Shown: positions 6,895-9,693 of the stretch, piece after piece | Numbering within the stretch: the first letter of the stretch is position 1 | Layout of the letters: every line of letters starts with the position of its first letter | Source: Acidisphaera sp035272265 | GTDB lineage: Bacteria; Pseudomonadota; Alphaproteobacteria; Acetobacterales; Acetobacteraceae | NCBI GenBank assembly: GCA_035272265.1 | Contig: DATEQV010000312.1 | Coordinates: 1-9,693 of the forward strand | DNA length: 9,693 nucleotides | Reading direction: 5' to 3' | Notes under the pieces: generated by a model | Databases searched by the model: none | Told to the model about the DNA's origin: nothing | Seen by the model: the letters and a program-made list of their open reading frames with translations, nothing else | Translations under genes and position numbers: made by a program

Positions 6895-7241
6895 CGTGCG
6901 GGCCCGTTCTGCCCGGATCGTATAGGTCAGATCGGCCCGCCGACGTAGCCTCGGGCGGCTTGGGCTCCATGCGCTGACCGGTCGGTACCGCCGAACCCTC
7001 CCGCCACGTTGCACGACGGCGACAGGTCGGACGATCGGCGGAAACATGCCGACACGAGAGCGACGCAGATCGTCACGCTCAGAGACGCTCGGGGCCGGGG
7101 CGCATCAGCGTCCCCGGCCCCGGTTGCTCGCGCTTGTCGCCTCAACGATCAGCCGCGCAGCGCCACGCGGCCGTTGCAGCCGCACCTCCCGAACCTGCGT
7201 GTCGGCATGCCCGGGATCGCGGCGGCTCTCAGCTTACGGCG
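6895..7241. other. gene-free stretch between the sulfotransferase and secreted-repeat genes
   Basis: I see no convincing gene or RNA gene in these 347 bases. Frames open here are extensions or shadows of neighbours. On the minus strand the region carries the 3' flank of the small secreted gene and the promoter region of the sulfotransferase. Visible signals are the GC hairpin at 7090-7122 and a -10-like TATACGAT on the minus strand (6917-6924), which has no recognisable -35 box. Confidence 0.5.
7090..7122. terminator. strong GC hairpin, possible terminator without a U-tract
   Basis: GGGGCCGGGG (7091-7100) and CCCCGGCCCC (7112-7121) pair perfectly, and the flanking C7090/G7122 adds an eleventh pair. 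The loop CGCATCAGCGT can add three more pairs (CGC/GCG) with one bulge. It lies 119 nt beyond the stop of the small secreted gene on the minus strand and about 195 nt before the sulfotransferase start. It could therefore separate the two transcripts or cap a mRNA 3' end. Neither side has a T-run, so classical intrinsic termination is uncertain. Confidence 0.4.
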
Positions 7242-7622
7242 TCACTTCACGATCGCCGGGGTGCTGCCGCTGGGTCCCAGCGTCACTGGAGCCTCGTTCT
7301 GCACCGCGGGCGGGCAGGGCACCGGCTTGACGTTAACGCCCGTGACACCCGCCGGCATCTGCTCGCTGCCGCAGGCCGTCTGCGGGTTGGCTCCGGAGGG
7401 CACGGTCGGCCCCGCCGCCGCTTGGCCGGGAGAAGGCGCGCACGGAGTCGGTTGGCGCGTAACCGCCACGCCTGCGGGCATTCCACCGGTGTTGCAGGCC
7501 GACTCGGGACTGGTGGGGAGCGACGGCACGGTCGGTCCCGTCTGGGCCGCGGCCGGGGTGCCGATCGCCAGCATCCCGCCGAATGCAAGCGCAATCGCCA
7601 GCATCGTCTTGTAACTGTTCAT
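7242..7622 (-). CDS. small secreted protein with two Cys-containing repeats, function unknown
   Basis: This 126-residue protein begins with a clear signal peptide (MNSYKTMLAIALAFGG, cleavage likely after AAA at 24-26). The mature part is two copies of a roughly 41-residue unit, about 29-70 and 71-111. The shared pattern is GPTVPS, then P..AC, MPAGV, V and P.PC.P. A short tail begins PVTLGPSG. Each unit holds two Cys (43/61 and 84/103), which suggests one disulfide per unit in the periplasm or outside the cell. It is rich in Pro, Ala, Gly and Thr. I do not recognise the family and assign no function. The start is supported by GGAGG 8 nt upstream, and the leader is A/T-rich compared with the surroundings. 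Longer versions reaching back to 7919 would overlap the CoA-transferase gene and are Arg-rich noise. Confidence 0.8.
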   Translation of the reverse strand: MNSYKTMLAIALAFGGMLAIGTPAAAQTGPTVPSLPTSPESACNTGGMPAGVAVTRQPTPCAPSPGQAAAGPTVPSGANPQTACGSEQMPAGVTGVNVKPVPCPPAVQNEAPVTLGPSGSTPAIVK

Positions 7623-7630
7623 GTCAGCGT

Positions 7631-7635
7631 CCTCC
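7631..7635 (-). promoter_or_regulatory. ribosome-binding site fixing the secreted-repeat start
   Basis: On the minus strand GGAGG lies 8 nt before the ATG at 7622. It sits in an A/T-rich leader (7636-7670) that also contains a 6-bp inverted repeat, AATTTC (7636-7641) and GAAATT (7651-7656). The strong site and the signal peptide right after the ATG agree on this start. Confidence 0.7.
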
Positions 7636-7758
7636 AATTTCACATCCAAAGAAATTTCATCAAATCGGATCGGTCCGGTTGTGTCATTGACCTGCCTCAA
7701 AGGGCCACGATCCAACGAGCCGTGCCGGTCGATCGGCGTGCAACGGACGCGTGGCCGC

Positions 7759-9135
7759 CTACCAGCGCGCCGGCGACGACCCGAGCGCGTTTGCCGCACG
7801 CTCCCAGCGCATCGGCACGTTCTCGATCGCGACGGCGGGGCGCAGGCGGCGGGCCGGACCCCACGGCGTCGCCTCGATCCGATCGTCGAAATCGCTCGGC
7901 TGCAGCGCCGGAAACGCATGCGTCTCGCCCGGCGCGTCCACGCCGGTCAGCAACGCCGCCGTGCGGGCGAGCGAGACGCGCGCCCTCATGCCCACGCCCG
8001 ATCGCAGCCGCTGCGTCAGCCCGCGCACGGCGGCGGCGGCCATGATGCACCCCGTCGCGTGATCGATCGCCTGCACCGGCAGCGGCGTCGGCCGGTCGGT
8101 GCCGTATCGGCGCATGCCTTCCTCGGCGATGCCCGCGCTCATCTGCACGAGGCTGTCGAACCCGCGCCGCGCCGCCCACGGCCCGGTCCAGCCGTAGGCA
8201 TCGAGCGACACGTCCACGATTCCCGGCCGCGCCAGCCTGCGTGCCTCCGCTCCCAGCCCGAGCCGTTCCAGCGCATCGGAGCGGTAGCCGTGCACGACGA
8301 CATCGGCCTCTGCGAGCAGCCCGAGCAGATGGTCGCGGTTCTCCGGCGCGCGCAGATCGAGCCGCGCGCACCGCTTGCCGAGCGTCATTTCCGGCACGAT
8401 GGCCGGTTCGTCCCAGGTCGGCGGATCGATGCGCAGCACGTCGGCTCCGAAGCCGGCCAGGAAGCGCGTCGCCGCCGGTCCCGCCAGCACGCGCGTCAGA
8501 TCGAGCACCCGCACGCCCGCCAGCGGCCGCGCCGGATCCCGCGCCAGATCGTCCGGGGCCGCCGCAGCGCCGTTCGTCTCCCACCACGCCAGCGGCTCCG
8601 CCGCGACGGCCTTGCCTTGCGGATGTTCGGCCCACTCCGCCTGTGTGCGCATGCGCGCGGCGCAGCCGCCGTTGCCGACGATCGCCGCCTCGAGGTCGTC
8701 GGCCTTCCAGCACGCGACGGCCGCGCGCACCGCGTCCTTGTCCGCGTCCACCCCAAGCACCGCGAGCGCTGCCGCCTGATGGTGCGGCGCGTTGGTATGC
8801 AGCCTGATCCAGCCGTCCGAGGCCGCGTAATTGCCTGCGATCGCATCCCACAGCGACGGCCGCGCCCATCCCTCGGGCCGGATCGAGGTGCCGAACCAGA
8901 GCGACGCCAGCCGGCGGTCGACGCTGACGGATGGCGTGTGTCCCGTCGCGACGCCGATCAGTTCGGCGACCGCAAGTGCCGCGGCACCGGTTGCGCCTGC
9001 CGCCAGGTCGCTAACGGCAAAGGCGGACGGCAGTTCGCCCTCGCCGACGAACGTGACGGCAGGCTTCTCGCCGCCGCCGAGCGCGTTCCAGATCGCGTGC
9101 AGGAAGATGTCGGTCCGCGTCGCCTCGGTGTGCAT
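7759..9135 (-). CDS. CaiB/BaiF (class III) CoA-transferase with permuted domain order
   Basis: This 458-residue protein belongs to the family III CoA-transferases, which move CoA between acyl groups. The Rossmann-type start motif PLAGVRVLDLTRVLAGP, normally at the N-terminus, begins at residue 204. It is followed by GADVLRIDPP (230-239), GKRCARLDL (253-261), HGYR (282-285) and RRGFDSLVQ (323-331), whose D327 is the likely catalytic Asp. Residues 36-175 precede this and look like the usual C-terminal half: DLAAGATG...TG...VDRRLA (43-77), Y..SDGWIRLH (103-113) and R.QAEWAEHPQG (163-174). A second copy of the D.ATG...VSLA segment closes the protein (358-393). Related proteins of this length and order occur in other proteobacteria, to my recollection. 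The substrate is unknown. The start is supported by GGAGA 5 nt upstream. The gene is divergent from the TPR gene across 144 bp. Confidence 0.88.
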   Translation of the reverse strand: MHTEATRTDIFLHAIWNALGGGEKPAVTFVGEGELPSAFAVSDLAAGATGAAALAVAELIGVATGHTPSVSVDRRLASLWFGTSIRPEGWARPSLWDAIAGNYAASDGWIRLHTNAPHHQAAALAVLGVDADKDAVRAAVACWKADDLEAAIVGNGGCAARMRTQAEWAEHPQGKAVAAEPLAWWETNGAAAAPDDLARDPARPLAGVRVLDLTRVLAGPAATRFLAGFGADVLRIDPPTWDEPAIVPEMTLGKRCARLDLRAPENRDHLLGLLAEADVVVHGYRSDALERLGLGAEARRLARPGIVDVSLDAYGWTGPWAARRGFDSLVQMSAGIAEEGMRRYGTDRPTPLPVQAIDHATGCIMAAAAVRGLTQRLRSGVGMRARVSLARTAALLTGVDAPGETHAFPALQPSDFDDRIEATPWGPARRLRPAVAIENVPMRWERAANALGSSPARW

Positions 9136-9140
9136 CACGC

Positions 9141-9145
9141 TCTCC
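9141..9145 (-). promoter_or_regulatory. ribosome-binding site fixing the CoA-transferase start
   Basis: On the minus strand GGAGA lies 5 nt before the ATG at 9135. The frame stays open upstream to 9651, but that part is an antisense shadow of the TPR gene, so this start is preferred. Confidence 0.65.
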
Positions 9146-9268
9146 GCCTGTTGCGTTCCCCACCGGTGCTGGCCGCGCCGGCGGCTTGACTCCCGTTCAC
9201 CTTGCGGTGTCGTTCGGCCGGATATCGTCTTCGGGCGCCTGACAAGCGCCGCGAGCGGCCGCCGTCCT

Positions 9269-9272
9269 GGAG
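9269..9272 (+). promoter_or_regulatory. ribosome-binding site for the TTG-started TPR gene
   Basis: GGAG lies 7 nt before the TTG at 9280. There is no ATG or GTG in this frame between the upstream stop (9187-9189) and the TPR region; the only other candidate is the TTG at 9202. Confidence 0.6.
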
Positions 9273-9279
9273 CGAACAT

Positions 9280-9693
9280 TTGACCACGAATACCGCGACG
9301 ACGCTCGACGGCGACGTCGCCGCATACTCTGCCGCCCTCCGGCATCATGCGGCCGGCCGCCTGGACGAAGCCGAGCCGCTGTACCGGCAGGTTCTCGCCG
9401 CCGATCCCGCGCATGCCGGCGCGCTGCATCACCTGGGCGTCATCCTGCGCCACAACGGACAGCCCGATCTGGCGGTCGAGATGATCGGCGAGGCCCTCCG
9501 CCTCGATCCGACCATGGCCGACGCGCACCACAACCTCGGCAACGCGCTGCGCGAGCTGGACCGGCTGGACGAAGCGGTCGACTGCTACCGGCGGGCCATC
9601 GCGCTCCGGCCGGACTTTGCCGACGCGCACAACAACCTCGCCTACGCCCACTGGCTGACGGGGCGCGTGGAGGAGGCGATCGCCGGCCTGCGT
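9280..9693 (+). CDS. tetratricopeptide-repeat protein, 3' end cut off by the window
   Basis: The visible 138 residues, from a TTG start, are almost entirely TPR helices: unit 1 about 15-48 (AAYSAALRHHAAGRLDEAEPLY), unit 2 49-82 (LHHLGVIL...EALRLDP), unit 3 83-116 (HHNLGNAL...RRAIALRPDFADA), and unit 4 from 117 running off the edge. No signal peptide is present. TPR arrays are protein-binding scaffolds. In alphaproteobacteria this style of array often leads into a C-terminal glycosyltransferase (SPINDLY/OGT-like), sulfotransferase or methyltransferase domain, so the function depends on sequence beyond the window. GGAG 7 nt before the TTG supports the start. The gene is divergent from the CoA-transferase gene. 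Confidence 0.85.
   Translation, partial: MTTNTATTLDGDVAAYSAALRHHAAGRLDEAEPLYRQVLAADPAHAGALHHLGVILRHNGQPDLAVEMIGEALRLDPTMADAHHNLGNALRELDRLDEAVDCYRRAIALRPDFADAHNNLAYAHWLTGRVEEAIAGLR

Noticed and set aside
5596..6948. Plus-strand open frame (450 codons) opposite the sulfotransferase
   Set aside because: It has no domain signal and is the antisense of a gene with intact PAPS-binding motifs.
7621..9189. Long plus-strand open frame (522 codons) opposite the CoA-transferase
   Set aside because: It is Arg/His/Pro-rich with no recognisable domain, and is the antisense of a gene with clear CaiB motifs. Long shadow frames are expected at this GC content.
9219..9245. TTGTCA and TATCCG boxes on the minus strand upstream of the CoA-transferase
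   Set aside because: The spacing is only 15 nt and the -10 match is poor, so a sigma-70-type promoter is not supported.

Overview
The window is high-GC DNA, strongly G/C at third codon positions. It reads as the chromosome of an alphaproteobacterium, plausibly Rhodospirillales/Acetobacteraceae. This rests on gene style, on an LpxR-type outer-membrane enzyme, and on a palindromic repeat whose translation contains the familiar RHREERSDVAIQ-like string. Taxonomy below class level is inference. Eight protein genes are supported: six complete, and one cut off at each window edge. No rRNA, tRNA, CRISPR array or transposase gene is seen.

Layout from left to right. (1) The 3' part of a CYTH-CHAD protein (+). 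(2) A roughly 159-bp MITE-like element, with 20-bp perfect inverted ends finishing in CTAG, lies between that gene and a convergent LpxR-like lipid A deacylase gene (-). The deacylase stop codon lies inside the element's end. (3) A divergent cytochrome P450 gene (+) is followed 64 nt later by a three-part fusion gene (+): glycosyltransferase, a YLxxN-type linker module and a GNAT acetyltransferase. (4) A palindromic intergenic repeat separates the fusion from a convergent sulfotransferase gene (-). (5) A gene-free stretch of about 350 bp holds a strong GC hairpin. (6) A small secreted protein (-) is made of two Cys-bearing repeats. (7) A class III (CaiB/BaiF) CoA-transferase (-) has its domains in a permuted order. 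(8) A TPR protein (+) starts at TTG and runs off the right edge.

No single operon ties these genes together; only P450 plus the fusion gene look possibly co-transcribed. Four neighbours (lipid A deacylase-like, P450, glycosyltransferase-acetyltransferase fusion, sulfotransferase) could all modify lipids or glycans at the cell surface, and TPR proteins often accompany such genes. A shared role is a hypothesis only. I do not see a defence system or a clearly new multi-gene system. The most distinctive items are the fusion gene, the permuted CoA-transferase, the duplicated Cys-repeat secreted protein, the LpxR homologue with apparent active-site changes, and the MITE sitting exactly on a stop codon.
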